A stretch of DNA of 64,000 nt from positions 1 to 64,000 of the forward strand of contig LJNK01000017.1 of NCBI GenBank assembly GCA_001303025.1, written 5' to 3'. Position 1 is the stretch's first letter. Each line of letters begins with the position of its first letter. Made by a program: the position numbers and the translations under genes. The notes under the pieces are model-generated. The model was not told where the DNA came from. It was given only the letters and a program-made list of their open reading frames with translations, and ran no database searches. This DNA comes from Deltaproteobacteria bacterium SG8_13. GTDB lineage: Bacteria; Desulfobacterota; Desulfobacteria; Desulfobacterales; SG8-13. Below, piece by piece: positions 43,437 to 52,755 of the stretch.

Positions 43437-43919
43437 TTAGTAGGGCTTGGATGTCCGGAAATAATCTCTGCGAAAGTAAGTATACGCTGCGAATCCCCAC
43501 CAGCCGGCCGCAAACAGGGCGGCGACGAGAACCAGGACCTGTACAATCATCGACTGGTCGATCCCCTGCAGCAGCTGCCGTTGAATACCGGCCTGTCGCA
43601 TGATTTCACCCAGAATGGTTTGGCGATAAATGACGTACTGCAATTTGTCGAGGGTATAGAGCGCCGTTGCCGCGAAAACGAGTCGATACCCCCAGGGTCG
43701 GGCTTTCCACAGGCCAATTCCAAGCGCCAGATATATTGCCGCATAAAACAGGTGCACCGCGGCAGCCGCAATCCCGCCCCGAAAGGTGCCCAGCAGCAGT
43801 ACGGGAGATAAAATCCCGACAAGCTCGAACACCGCAGACAGCAGAAACAAGGCGGCTGCTATCCGAAATGTCGTTCGGCCTTTTATCTTTGTGCTCATAA
43901 CGTTTCCGTCTTTGCCCAT
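43437..43919 (-). CDS. Small membrane protein with four helices (160 aa)
   Basis: Four hydrophobic segments are visible: ~FRIAAALFLLSAVFELVGIL, VHLFYAAIYLALGIGLW, YRLVFAATALYTLDKL and MIVQVLVLVAALFAAGWWG. No catalytic motif is recognised. The ATG at 43919 has a GAGGA site; an ATG at 43898 is also possible. It ends 12 bp before the FmdB-like gene, suggesting a shared transcript. Confidence 0.65.
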   Translation of the reverse strand: MGKDGNVMSTKIKGRTTFRIAAALFLLSAVFELVGILSPVLLLGTFRGGIAAAAVHLFYAAIYLALGIGLWKARPWGYRLVFAATALYTLDKLQYVIYRQTILGEIMRQAGIQRQLLQGIDQSMIVQVLVLVAALFAAGWWGFAAYTYFRRDYFRTSKPY

Positions 43920-44087
43920 AAATCCTCACAATGGATACGGGACAGTTGGAGCCGAAGCAAAAGGTCCCCGGAACCGGACAGCGATTGTCAGAACCGGGTA
44001 TTGCCTGAATCCGGGTGTTCAACACGGCGTTTTTTCGGCATCGGTTTCACGACCCACCGTGTCCGTACATCCAAAAAATGACCCGTA

Positions 44088-44402
44088 TTAGATAACCAGG
44101 GCTGCCATGTCCCGGCCAAAGAGCCCGATTCGATCTCCTGCTTTGACCGGCACTTTCAGATTCCAGTCAAACGGATCGGCGCGCACCTGTTGATATCCGA
44201 TCCAGCGCGCCATACCGCTTCTGGCTGCCAGCAGTTTCGAGTTCAGAAAGATACTGTATATCTCCGCGGGGGGGATGTTGAGCCGCTCCAGCAGGGAAGC
44301 CAATGTTTCACCTGCATCCGGCACCACCTGAAGGACAGGGTCATCGCCCGGCAGATCACCGAACTTTCGAAGTTTTCCGTAAAGATGGAGATCTACAAAC
44401 AT
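44088..44402 (-). CDS. MoaD/ThiS-like beta-grasp protein without the C-terminal Gly-Gly (104 aa)
   Basis: This has a ubiquitin-like fold: VDLHLYGKLRKFGDLPG begins the beta-grasp, and VPVKAGDRIGLFGRDM ends it. Sulfur carriers of this type end in Gly-Gly, which is thiocarboxylated; here the end is AALVI, so it is probably not a sulfur carrier. I chose the ATG at 44402; an earlier start would add 22 residues that overlap the STAS-like gene. It lies 4 bp after the STAS-like gene, so the two form an operon. Confidence 0.65.
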   Translation of the reverse strand: MFVDLHLYGKLRKFGDLPGDDPVLQVVPDAGETLASLLERLNIPPAEIYSIFLNSKLLAARSGMARWIGYQQVRADPFDWNLKVPVKAGDRIGLFGRDMAALVI

Positions 44403-44406
44403 GCCT

Positions 44407-44814
44407 TCAATCCTGCCCGGGCCCTGTTGCCCGAGCCGCATCGGCGTCCCGCAGCCACCGGATCGCATCTTCGTAGTTATCGAACACGTTCATGGTGAAC
44501 GGCAGGTGCTCCAGAAAGGCGATGAAAAACCGAATCAGGTGCGCCTCCGGGTACCGGCTGATGACAACCGCCCATCTGCCCCGCTTTCTGATTTTTGCCT
44601 GATGGATAAACAGACGAACCAGATCCGGTGCCTCCTGCAGCGAGATCACGATGCGCACATTTCTCAGGTCGGCGACCGTGTTCATACCGGGTCGAAACAG
44701 CGGATCGTCCGCCACCGATTTCATGTGTTTGTCCAGATCGATGATCGTGATGCTCCCTTCAGCGCTGGTGCGGATGATGTTGCGTTCCGGCTCAATTGTG
44801 TAAGTGAATGGCAT
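44407..44814 (-). CDS. STAS/SpoIIAA-like protein (135 aa)
   Basis: This resembles the SpoIIAA-like STAS fold: TYTIEPERNIIRTSAEGSIT, a helix (DLDKHMKSVADDPLFRPG), the strand TVADLRNVRI and a conserved AVVISRYPEAHLIRFF core. No phospho-acceptor Ser of the classical DSxG type is visible at the normal place. Starts upstream would add a Cys-rich stretch unlike the family. The MoaD-like gene follows by 4 bp. The role is unknown. Confidence 0.65.
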   Translation of the reverse strand: MPFTYTIEPERNIIRTSAEGSITIIDLDKHMKSVADDPLFRPGMNTVADLRNVRIVISLQEAPDLVRLFIHQAKIRKRGRWAVVISRYPEAHLIRFFIAFLEHLPFTMNVFDNYEDAIRWLRDADAARATGPGQD

Positions 44815-45147
44815 CGAAGTCACATTTTCCAGCCGTGCTGAAAAATATCGTGAGATGGGAGGACTGCCTCTGTATAAGAAAAAACACAGACAAATGCAAG
44901 CCGGTGGTTGGCCGGCGCACAATTCCGACGATTGCAGGCTGCTGCGCCGACATTGAAAAACGCCGTATCGTGATTACGATATCCGGTACTCGCAGTAAAG
45001 ATGTTCGACCGGAATCCCAACAGCGCAGGAGGCGATGGCTTCCCGTGCAAACCTTACATCCATATGGTTGCAGGTTTCAGATGAAACGGTCCCATATGAC
45101 ATATACCAACTGCCGGTCCGCGAAGACCGGACTGCATACAGGAACTC
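44815..45147. other. Divergent gap between STAS-like gene and NAPE-PLD-like gene
   Basis: About 330 bases without a supported gene, repeat or terminator. It must contain the promoters for both flanking genes. Confidence 0.35.
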
Positions 45148-46254
45148 ATGAGTCGAAGAGAATTTATTCAACAAATGATCCAGGGGCTGAAGGCAACGGC
45201 CCTGTTGAACGTTTTGCCGGCTTCGGCCGTGCTGGCGTCGGCAAATTTGGAAACCGAGCAAGCCCTGCATTACAAACCCTTAAACGGCTTATCTCTGAAA
45301 GAAATGGCCGCTCAAAAGCTCCATCACGGCTCCAATGGCCGGTATCTGAACCCTTTGGGTGAGATGCGCCGGCGGCGCAACCTCGGCAGGGTGCTCTACT
45401 GGAAACTATTTAGTAAAAACCAGTTCAAGCAGCAGCTCAGCGAACAGCCGGTCGTGACCGTCGGGGTGGATTGGGAAAAGGTGAAAAACCATCGCGGCCT
45501 GTCGGTCACCTACATCAAGCATGCGGCGGTGATGATCAAAGATGTCGATCGGCATTTTTACATCGATCCGGTATTCGGGCAGCTTTTCTGGTTTCTCAAG
45601 GATCACTCGCCCCTCGGCTTCGATCTTTCGGAAATGCCGAAGGCAGATCACATCCTTATCACCCACGGGCATTACGATCACTTCGACAAACCGTCTCTGG
45701 CAACTTTCAGCAAAGACACCCACGTGATCAGCCCGCTGGGCTACGGCAGTCTGTTCGGTGACCTGCAGATGGCCAACCGCAGCCCGCTGGACTGGTATGA
45801 CACGTACCGCGATGGCGGGCGGGAGATTACCCTGTTGCCCTGTAACCACTGGACCATGCGCAATCCGATCAGCGGTCCGAACCGTTCGCTGTGGGGCTCT
45901 TACATTCTGAAAACTGCCGCCGGCAAAACCATTTACATCTCCGGCGATACGGCCTATTTCGACGGATTCCGGGAGATCGGCCGGCAGTTCGACATCGACC
46001 TGGCGATTCTAAACCTGGGGGCTTACGAGCCGCGCTGGTTCATGGCACCCAGCCATATGAATCCCCGGGAGACCGTCGCCGCCTTCCAGCAGCTGAATGC
46101 CGAAAAACTGATGATCGTGCACTGGGGCACATTTCAGCTGGGAGACGAACCAGTCCACTTTCCGCCGTTGGACCTCCGCCAAGAGCTGGAAACCGCACAA
46201 TTGCTGGACCGCTGGATCGACATCCGGCACGGAGAAACGGTTTTTCTGGGCTGA
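45148..46254 (+). CDS. NAPE-PLD-like metallo-beta-lactamase-fold hydrolase with Tat signal (368 aa)
   Basis: The N-terminus MSRREFIQQMIQGLKATAL looks like a twin-arginine signal (S-R-R-x-F), so the folded metal enzyme is probably exported. The MBL motif is LITHGHYDHFDKPS; further ligands are in PCNHWTMRNP, ISGDTAYFDGF and VHWGTFQLGDEP. The GPNRSLWGSYILK block is typical of NAPE-phospholipase-D-like proteins, which act on phospholipids. Length and motif order match that group. It is followed 134 bp later by the alpha/beta hydrolase gene. The substrate is inferred only at family level. Confidence 0.82.
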   Translation: MSRREFIQQMIQGLKATALLNVLPASAVLASANLETEQALHYKPLNGLSLKEMAAQKLHHGSNGRYLNPLGEMRRRRNLGRVLYWKLFSKNQFKQQLSEQPVVTVGVDWEKVKNHRGLSVTYIKHAAVMIKDVDRHFYIDPVFGQLFWFLKDHSPLGFDLSEMPKADHILITHGHYDHFDKPSLATFSKDTHVISPLGYGSLFGDLQMANRSPLDWYDTYRDGGREITLLPCNHWTMRNPISGPNRSLWGSYILKTAAGKTIYISGDTAYFDGFREIGRQFDIDLAILNLGAYEPRWFMAPSHMNPRETVAAFQQLNAEKLMIVHWGTFQLGDEPVHFPPLDLRQELETAQLLDRWIDIRHGETVFLG

Positions 46255-46388
46255 CTTTGCAATTGACACGGTTTCAGCTTTTACCTATGATCCCGGCAGA
46301 AAAAATGAACGCGCAGGCGGGCTGATCAATTACTGCTGAAAGTACCGCAAAGCGGACCACACCGATCCAACCAGATTCCGGAATATTC

Positions 46389-47060
46389 GTGGAAGAACAG
46401 GTTCAATTCAAAAACCACCTTGGAGAGACTCTGGCAGGGACGCTTCACCTTCCGCAGCAAAGCCCGACCCGAGGAGTCGTCCTCGGTCACTGTTTTACCT
46501 GCACCCGCCATACCGGTATTCTGCGTCGGCTTGCCGGAGATCTGGCGGATGCCGGATTTATCGCTCTGCGGTTCGATTTTTCCGGCAACGGACAGAGCGG
46601 GGGGGATTTCTCCCGGTCCAACTACAGCAAACAGGTCCTGGAGATGCAGACCGCCGCCGACCTGGTGGCGGCCCGGGGGGCCGAGTGGATCGGGATGGCC
46701 GGCCACAGCCTGGGAGGCCTGATCTCATTACTGGATAAAACCGGCGAAGTGAGTTTCACCAGCCGGGGCCGGTTTCTGAAAATCACCGAGGAATTCTTTG
46801 CCGACGCTGAGGGCTTCGACCTGCCGGCTCTGCTGGCGTCTTTCAACAAACCGCTGATGATGATCCACGGCGATCAGGATGAAATTATTCCGGTCGCAGA
46901 AGCCCACCGGGCGCGTGAGGCCAGCGGCGGCCGCGTTCAACTGGAAATCATTTCCGGCGCGGATCACATGTTCAGCACCGAGCAACACAGCAGCGAGGCC
47001 AGCCGCCTGGCGACAAACTGGTTCGAAGAGCAAAGTCTCAACCGGAACCCATCATCTTGA
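46389..47060 (+). CDS. Alpha/beta hydrolase with apparent internal deletion (223 aa)
   Basis: The catalytic triad is visible: nucleophile Ser in MAGHSLGGLISLL, Asp in HGDQDEIIP and His in SGADHMFST. The early GHCFTCTRHTG and LRFDFSGNGQSGGD blocks match the OsmC-associated hydrolase family. Those proteins usually have ~255 residues; here the ~30 residues normally between GHSLGG and the F-x-S-x-R-G-R-F-L segment are missing, in frame. Translation starts at GTG 46389. Whether it folds and works is open. Confidence 0.75.
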   Translation: MEEQVQFKNHLGETLAGTLHLPQQSPTRGVVLGHCFTCTRHTGILRRLAGDLADAGFIALRFDFSGNGQSGGDFSRSNYSKQVLEMQTAADLVAARGAEWIGMAGHSLGGLISLLDKTGEVSFTSRGRFLKITEEFFADAEGFDLPALLASFNKPLMMIHGDQDEIIPVAEAHRAREASGGRVQLEIISGADHMFSTEQHSSEASRLATNWFEEQSLNRNPSS

Positions 47061-47067
47061 GGTTGCA

Positions 47068-49809
47068 ATGGATGCGCTGGAAACCTACAATACCGATTTC
47101 ATAGACGCTCAGTTTGCACGCTGGAAGCACGATCCAGATTCGGTCTCCCGGGACTGGCAGTCTTTTTTCAAGGGATTCGAAATCGCCTACGACCGGGCAC
47201 CGGCTGCAGCCGACGGGCTGGATCGGCAACAGGTGATCAAGCAGTCACGGGTCGAGGCCCTCAAGTACCGCTACCGGGATCTTGGCCACCTGCTGGCCTG
47301 TATGGATCCGCTGGCAGCCTGCCCCACCGATCATCCCCTGCTGAGCCTGGAGTCCTTCGGACTGACGGTGGAGGATCTCGACAAGGAGTTTTTCACCCGT
47401 CGGTTTGCCGAGACCGACCGGGCGCCGCTGAAAGAAATCATCCGGAACCTGCGACAGACCTATTGCCGTTCCATCGGGGTGGAATACATGCACCTTCAGG
47501 ATCCGGACGAACGTCGCTGGCTGCAGGAGCGCATGGAGCCGACCGGCAACCGGCCGCAGCTGGCCCCATCCGAAAAAATCCGAATCCTGGAAAAGCTCTA
47601 CCAGAGCGCTATTTTCGAACAGTTTCTCAATAAAAAATACGTGGCCGTCACCCGCTTCTCCCTTGAAGGCGGCGATGCCGTCATCCCGCTACTGGACAAC
47701 CTGGTCGAAAGGGCCGCCCAGCAGGGCGTTGAAGAAATCATCCTGGGGATGGCTCACCGGGGGCGCTTGAATGTTCAAACGCACATCCTGGGCAAATCGT
47801 ATGAAGATGTTTTCGGTGAGTTCGAGAGCTGCTACAGCCCCGAGGACCTGGTGGGTGCCGGCGACGTGAAGTACCACAACGGCTATTTGGGGGACGTCGA
47901 AACCCCCGGCGGCAGGCAGCTGCGGATATTTTTGATGAACAACCCGAGCCATCTGGAAGCAGTCAATCCGGTGGTGGAGGGCTTTGCCCGCGCCCGTCAG
48001 GAGCTTCTCGACGACCGGCAGCGCAGGCGGGTCATGCCCCTGCTGATCCATGGGGATGCGGCTTTCGCCGGACAGGGAGTCGTAACCGAAACGCTGAACA
48101 TGTCGCAGCTGGCCGGCTACAAGACCGGGGGAACCATTCACCTGGTGATCAACAACCAGATCGGCTACACCACCTTGCCGGAGGACGCCCGCTCGACTCG
48201 CTATTCCACCGACGTCGCCAAGATGCTGATGGTACCGATTTTTCACGTCCACGGAGAAAGCCCCGAAGCGGTGGTCCAGGTCATCCGTCTGGCTACCGAC
48301 TACCGTATGACTTTCAGCAAGGACGTGGTGGTGGATCTGATCTGCTACAGACGCTATGGGCACAACGAAGGCGACGAGCCGTATTTCACCCAGCCCCGGA
48401 TGTACGAACAGATCCGGCAGCGCCCCTCCCTTCATCAGATGTACGCAAGCACCCTCATTGAGGAAAAGGTGGTCGATCAAAGCCAGCTGGAAAAAATCGA
48501 AAATAAAATCAGCGCAAGACTCGATTCAGCCTACGATGAAATCAGCGGCAGCAGCTGCCCGTTTCCGGAAAACCGGTTTTACGACAACCTGGCGAACTAC
48601 GCGGCCACCTACTCCCACGAACGCGTCGAAACCGGCGTGGCTCCGAACCGACTCATCGAGCTGGCACAACAGTTGAACGCCGTACCGTCCGACTTTTCCC
48701 TGTTTACCAAACTCGAGCGGCTGCTGAAAAAACGGCTGGAAACGGTCGAAAGCGCTGCCGGAATCGACTGGGCCAATGCCGAGGCCCTGGCTTTCGCCTC
48801 CCTGGTTACAGAAGGCCACCCGGTCCGGTTGAGCGGGCAGGACTGCGAGCGGGGAACCTTCAGCCAGCGCCACAGCGTGCTGGTGGACACCGCCACCGGG
48901 GATAGGTACACTCCGCTGAATCACCTTAGCGACAGCCAGGCGCTGTATACGGTTTACAACAGCCTGCTGGCCGAAGTAAGCGTCCTGGGTTTCGAATACG
49001 GCTACTCGACGGCCCGACCCGAAGGTCTCACCGCCTGGGAAGCCCAATTCGGTGATTTTGCCAACAACGCCCAGTCAGTGATCGATCTGTTCATTGCCAG
49101 CGGTGAGACGAAGTGGCAGCGGTTGAGCGGGATCGTCCTGCTGCTGCCGCATGGGCTGGAAGGGTTGGGCCCCGAACACTCCAGCGCCCGGTTGGAGAGA
49201 TTCCTGCAGCTTTGTGCGGCAGACAACATGCAGGTCTGCTACCCGACCACTCCATCTCAGTATTTTCACCTGCTGCGACGCCAGGTGAAGGCAACCTGGC
49301 GCAAACCGCTGGTGGTGATGACCCCCAAAAGCCTTTTGCGCCATCCGGCCGCGGTCTCTAGCCTGCAGGAACTCGCCTCGGGCACTTTCCGGGAAGTTAT
49401 CGACCAGGAGGACCGAAGCGCCGACATCGAGCGGGTGGTCCTGTGCAGCGGCAAACTCTATTACGCTCTGCAGCAGCGGCAGCAGAAGCTGGCGGACCGT
49501 ACGTCGACCATCGTCCGCATCGAGCAGTTCTACCCGTTTCCGGAGCAACAGTTGAAGGAAGTTTTTTTGCGCTACAGCGATGCGAAACAGTGGCTGTGGG
49601 TGCAGGAAGAGCCGGAGAACATGGGTGGATGGGAATTCGTCCGTTACCGGCTGGAGAAGATGATCGGCAAACCGCTGGTGTATGTCGGTCGCGAAGCGTC
49701 CGCCAGCCCGGCATCCGGATTTCCTTTGATTTACAGGCAACGTCAGGAAGCGATCATCGACCAGGCGATCGGGAAACTTCCGCAGGATACCAGCGACGAG
49801 ATCAGTTGA
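47068..49809 (+). CDS. sucA: 2-oxoglutarate dehydrogenase E1 component (913 aa)
   Basis: This is the thiamine-diphosphate-dependent decarboxylase of the 2-oxoglutarate dehydrogenase complex in the TCA cycle. It has a short N-terminal TYNTDFIDAQFARWKHDPDS segment, GMAHRGRLNVQ, MLIHGDAAF-like LIHGDAAFAGQGVV, the ThDP motif INNQIGYTT, CYRRYGHNEGDEP and the C-terminal FEYGYSTARPEGLTAWEAQF. The length is normal for SucA. The ATG at 47068 has a GAGG site; upstream frames overlap the hydrolase gene. It heads a tight operon with sucB and lpdA. A dehydrogenase of this type instead of, or beside, a ferredoxin-dependent oxidoreductase is notable in an anaerobe. Confidence 0.95.
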   Translation: MDALETYNTDFIDAQFARWKHDPDSVSRDWQSFFKGFEIAYDRAPAAADGLDRQQVIKQSRVEALKYRYRDLGHLLACMDPLAACPTDHPLLSLESFGLTVEDLDKEFFTRRFAETDRAPLKEIIRNLRQTYCRSIGVEYMHLQDPDERRWLQERMEPTGNRPQLAPSEKIRILEKLYQSAIFEQFLNKKYVAVTRFSLEGGDAVIPLLDNLVERAAQQGVEEIILGMAHRGRLNVQTHILGKSYEDVFGEFESCYSPEDLVGAGDVKYHNGYLGDVETPGGRQLRIFLMNNPSHLEAVNPVVEGFARARQELLDDRQRRRVMPLLIHGDAAFAGQGVVTETLNMSQLAGYKTGGTIHLVINNQIGYTTLPEDARSTRYSTDVAKMLMVPIFHVHGESPEAVVQVIRLATDYRMTFSKDVVVDLICYRRYGHNEGDEPYFTQPRMYEQIRQRPSLHQMYASTLIEEKVVDQSQLEKIENKISARLDSAYDEISGSSCPFPENRFYDNLANYAATYSHERVETGVAPNRLIELAQQLNAVPSDFSLFTKLERLLKKRLETVESAAGIDWANAEALAFASLVTEGHPVRLSGQDCERGTFSQRHSVLVDTATGDRYTPLNHLSDSQALYTVYNSLLAEVSVLGFEYGYSTARPEGLTAWEAQFGDFANNAQSVIDLFIASGETKWQRLSGIVLLLPHGLEGLGPEHSSARLERFLQLCAADNMQVCYPTTPSQYFHLLRRQVKATWRKPLVVMTPKSLLRHPAAVSSLQELASGTFREVIDQEDRSADIERVVLCSGKLYYALQQRQQKLADRTSTIVRIEQFYPFPEQQLKEVFLRYSDAKQWLWVQEEPENMGGWEFVRYRLEKMIGKPLVYVGREASASPASGFPLIYRQRQEAIIDQAIGKLPQDTSDEIS

Positions 49810-49844
49810 TTTGCCCCGTGTTAAAACCACCTTGAGGAGTCATC

Positions 49845-51161
49845 ATGATCGTTGAAATTACAGTGCCCAGTGTGGGCGAATCGGTTACCGAGGCGATATT
49901 GGCCCAGTGGTTCAAACCAGACGGCGCCTTCGTGAAAAAGGGCGAAGCGCTGTTTGTGATAGAAACCGACAAGGTAACCTTAGAGGTCGAATCCGAAGCC
50001 GACGGGCGACTGTCCATAACCGTGGCCGAAGGAGAGACGGTGGCCATCGGCGCAGCGGTGGGAACCATTGACACCGAAGCGGCGGCGGTCGAAGGCGCCG
50101 CAGTTGCGGACGGCAAAGCGGTATCCGCGGCCACGGAAGAAAAAGAGCCGGCTGCCGCAGAACCCTCTCCGGCCGAAACGGCCGAAAAGGAGCCGGCGCC
50201 CTCCCCGCCACCGCCATCCCCGTCATCCAGCAAACCACCTGCCGAAAAGGCCAAACCGCCGGGTGAAGCCGTGCTTTCGCCCGCTGTGCGCCGCCTGGTC
50301 GCCGCAAGGGGCCTGGATGCCTCCCGAATACAGGGGACCGGGCCTGCAGGCCGCATTACCAAGGGTGATGTGGTGCTGTTTCTGGAGGCCACCGCCGGTG
50401 CTGTTCAAAAACCTTCGAAACAAGCCGCCCCAGCGGCCCAAACCGTTTCCCCGCAGGCCGGCGAGCCGACCTCGCGCAAGCCGATGACACCCATCCGCCA
50501 GCGGATTGCCGCCCGCCTGCTGGAAGCCAAACAAAACACCGCCATGCTCACCACCTTCAACGATGTGGACATGAGCCGGGTGATGGACATGCGAAGCCGG
50601 TACAAGGAAGCCTTTCAGAAAAAGCACGGCGTCGCACTGGGCTTTATGTCCTTTTTCATCAAGGCCAGCGTGGAGGCACTCCAGGAGTTTCCGGAGATCA
50701 ACGCTTTCATCGACGGCAAGGAAATCGTTTACCACCATTACTGCCACGTCGGGGTGGCCATCGGCACCGGCAGGGGCCTGGTGGTTCCGGTCATCCAGCA
50801 CTGCGAAAAGCTCTCTATGGCGGACATGGAACAGGCCATCGTCGACTACGTGGGCAAAATAAAGGAAAACCGGCTCGACCTGGCGGACCTGGAAGGCGGC
50901 ACCTTCACCATCACCAACGGTGGGGTGTTCGGCTCTTTGCTGAGCACCCCCATACTCAATACCCCCCAGAGCGCAATTTTGGGCATGCATCGCATCGAGA
51001 AAAGACCGGTGGTAGTGGATGATGAAATCACCATCCGTCCCATGATGTATCTGGCACTGAGTTACGACCACCGTATCGTGGACGGCCGCGAGGCCGTTAC
51101 CTTTCTGCGGCGCATCAAGGAATTCATCGAAAACCCCGAACGGATGATCATGGAGATCTAA
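49845..51161 (+). CDS. sucB: Dihydrolipoamide succinyltransferase E2 (438 aa)
   Basis: This is the acyltransferase core of the 2-oxoglutarate dehydrogenase complex. The lipoyl domain has the modified Lys in IETDKVTLEVESE. A long Ala/Pro/Glu-rich linker follows, then the subunit-binding domain (SPAVRRLVAARGLDASRIQG) and the catalytic domain with LSYDHRIVDGREAVTFL at the end. GAGGAG precedes the ATG. The next gene, lpdA, starts 2 bp after its stop. Confidence 0.95.
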   Translation: MIVEITVPSVGESVTEAILAQWFKPDGAFVKKGEALFVIETDKVTLEVESEADGRLSITVAEGETVAIGAAVGTIDTEAAAVEGAAVADGKAVSAATEEKEPAAAEPSPAETAEKEPAPSPPPPSPSSSKPPAEKAKPPGEAVLSPAVRRLVAARGLDASRIQGTGPAGRITKGDVVLFLEATAGAVQKPSKQAAPAAQTVSPQAGEPTSRKPMTPIRQRIAARLLEAKQNTAMLTTFNDVDMSRVMDMRSRYKEAFQKKHGVALGFMSFFIKASVEALQEFPEINAFIDGKEIVYHHYCHVGVAIGTGRGLVVPVIQHCEKLSMADMEQAIVDYVGKIKENRLDLADLEGGTFTITNGGVFGSLLSTPILNTPQSAILGMHRIEKRPVVVDDEITIRPMMYLALSYDHRIVDGREAVTFLRRIKEFIENPERMIMEI

Positions 51162-51163
51162 TC

Positions 51164-52573
51164 ATGGCCGAGCCCGAAAACTACGATCTTGTCATTGTCG
51201 GCGGTGGACCCGGCGGCTATGTGGCGGCAGTAAAAGCCGCCCAGCTGAAAATGAAAGTAGCGTGTGTGGAGAAGGCATCCCGGTTGGGAGGCGTCTGCCT
51301 GCGGAAAGGATGTATTCCCAGCAAAGCCCTGCTCGACTCCAGCGAGTATTATCACCTGGCCAAAGAAAAATTTGCCGCCCACGGTATCAAGACCGGCAGG
51401 GTATCGGTAGACCTGCCGACCATGATGGCCCGCAAAGAAGAGGTGGTAAAGAGCCTGACCGACAATGTGCGCAGCCTGCTGCAGCGCAACAAGGTCGAGA
51501 TCATCCACGGCAAAGCAAAACTGGCGGGCAACGGCCGCGTTGAAGTCGCCGGCGAAAATCAGTCTCGAACCCTGCAGGCCGGCAAGATCCTGCTGGCGAC
51601 CGGCAGCGAACCGGTGTCGGTTCCGGGGCTGGAATTCGACGGAGAGCACATTGTCGACTCTTCAGGGGCATTGTACTTCGATGCCGTGCCCAAGGCACTG
51701 GGGGTGGTGGGCGGCGGATATATCGGCCTGGAACTCGGGTCGGTCTGGCTGCGTCTGGGTGCAAAGGTTACCGTCATCGAAATGCTGCCCCAGATCGCCG
51801 CGTTGCTCGACGGCCAGGTGGCGCGCACGCTGCTGCGCATTCTGAAAAAACAGGGAATGGAGTTTCACCTCACAACCCGGGTTGCCGCAGCCAAGGTGGC
51901 CAACAAGAAAGTGAAGGTCACCGTCGAAAAAGATGATCAGAAACTGACCCTGACCTTCGATCGACTGCTGGTGGCCGTTGGGAGGCGGCCGCTGACCCGG
52001 GGGTTGAACCTGGAGGAAACCGGCATCCGTACCGATTCCAAAACCGGGCACATCATCGTCGACGAAACCTTTCAGACCAGCGTTTCAGGGGTGTATGCAA
52101 TCGGCGATCTGATCGCCGGCCCGGCGCTTGCCCACAAGGCCTCGGCGGAGGGAATCGCAGCGGTGGAGTGCATGGCCGGGCTGCCCGGAGAAGTCAATTA
52201 CGACGCTGTCCCGGCCGTGATCTACACCGCCCCGGAAGTCGCTTCGGTCGGGCTCACCGAAGAACAGGTCAAGGAACGGAAAATCCCATACTGCACGGGC
52301 ACATACCCGTTCACCGGCGCCGGGCGGGCTCGGTGCATGGGAGAGACGGACGGCTTCGTGAAGGTGATATCCCATCAGAAAACCGATCGGATCCTGGGGG
52401 TGCATATCATCGGCGCCCGTGCAGCGGACATGATCGCCGAAGCCGTGCTGGCGGTGGAAATGGGTGCCAGTGCCGAAGACATCGCCCGCACCGTCCACGG
52501 GCATCCGACTTTTGCCGAGGCGCTGATGGAAGCGGCCATGTCGGCAAGCAGTTGCTCGATTTATTCGGCCTGA
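51164..52573 (+). CDS. lpdA: Dihydrolipoamide dehydrogenase E3 (469 aa)
   Basis: This flavoprotein reoxidises the lipoyl group and reduces NAD+. The FAD motif is LVIVGGGPGGYVAAVKAA, the redox disulfide GGVCLRKGCIPSKALL (C-x4-C), the NAD motif GVVGGGYIGLELGS, the second FAD site GVYAIGDLIAGPALAHKA, and the C-terminal His-Glu pair HGHPTFAEALMEAA. The length is normal. It closes the sucAB-lpd operon and is followed by a hairpin terminator. Confidence 0.95.
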   Translation: MAEPENYDLVIVGGGPGGYVAAVKAAQLKMKVACVEKASRLGGVCLRKGCIPSKALLDSSEYYHLAKEKFAAHGIKTGRVSVDLPTMMARKEEVVKSLTDNVRSLLQRNKVEIIHGKAKLAGNGRVEVAGENQSRTLQAGKILLATGSEPVSVPGLEFDGEHIVDSSGALYFDAVPKALGVVGGGYIGLELGSVWLRLGAKVTVIEMLPQIAALLDGQVARTLLRILKKQGMEFHLTTRVAAAKVANKKVKVTVEKDDQKLTLTFDRLLVAVGRRPLTRGLNLEETGIRTDSKTGHIIVDETFQTSVSGVYAIGDLIAGPALAHKASAEGIAAVECMAGLPGEVNYDAVPAVIYTAPEVASVGLTEEQVKERKIPYCTGTYPFTGAGRARCMGETDGFVKVISHQKTDRILGVHIIGARAADMIAEAVLAVEMGASAEDIARTVHGHPTFAEALMEAAMSASSCSIYSA

Positions 52574-52625
52574 AACAGATCGATTGCTTCCGGCCAACCA
52601 AACGGCGTCACAAAGACAAAGCAGT

Positions 52626-52662
52626 AACGGCGCGGGCGGATGGTATTTCCGCTCGCGCCGTT
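52626..52662 (+). terminator. Hairpin terminator after sucA-sucB-lpdA
   Basis: A 15-bp stem with one mismatch (52626-52640 with 52648-52662, arms AACGGCGCGGGCGGA and TCCGCTCGCGCCGTT) closes a 7-base loop. The following sequence is only moderately T-rich, so it may act with Rho or mainly as an RNA-stability element. Confidence 0.6.
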
Positions 52663-52755
52663 CGCGTTGTTGTTTCACCCGCCAGCCGATCCGCAATGAT
52701 CGTTCACCCACTCAGGCAAACGGCTAGTTGCGGATCCTATCTCATATAAGAGGCC

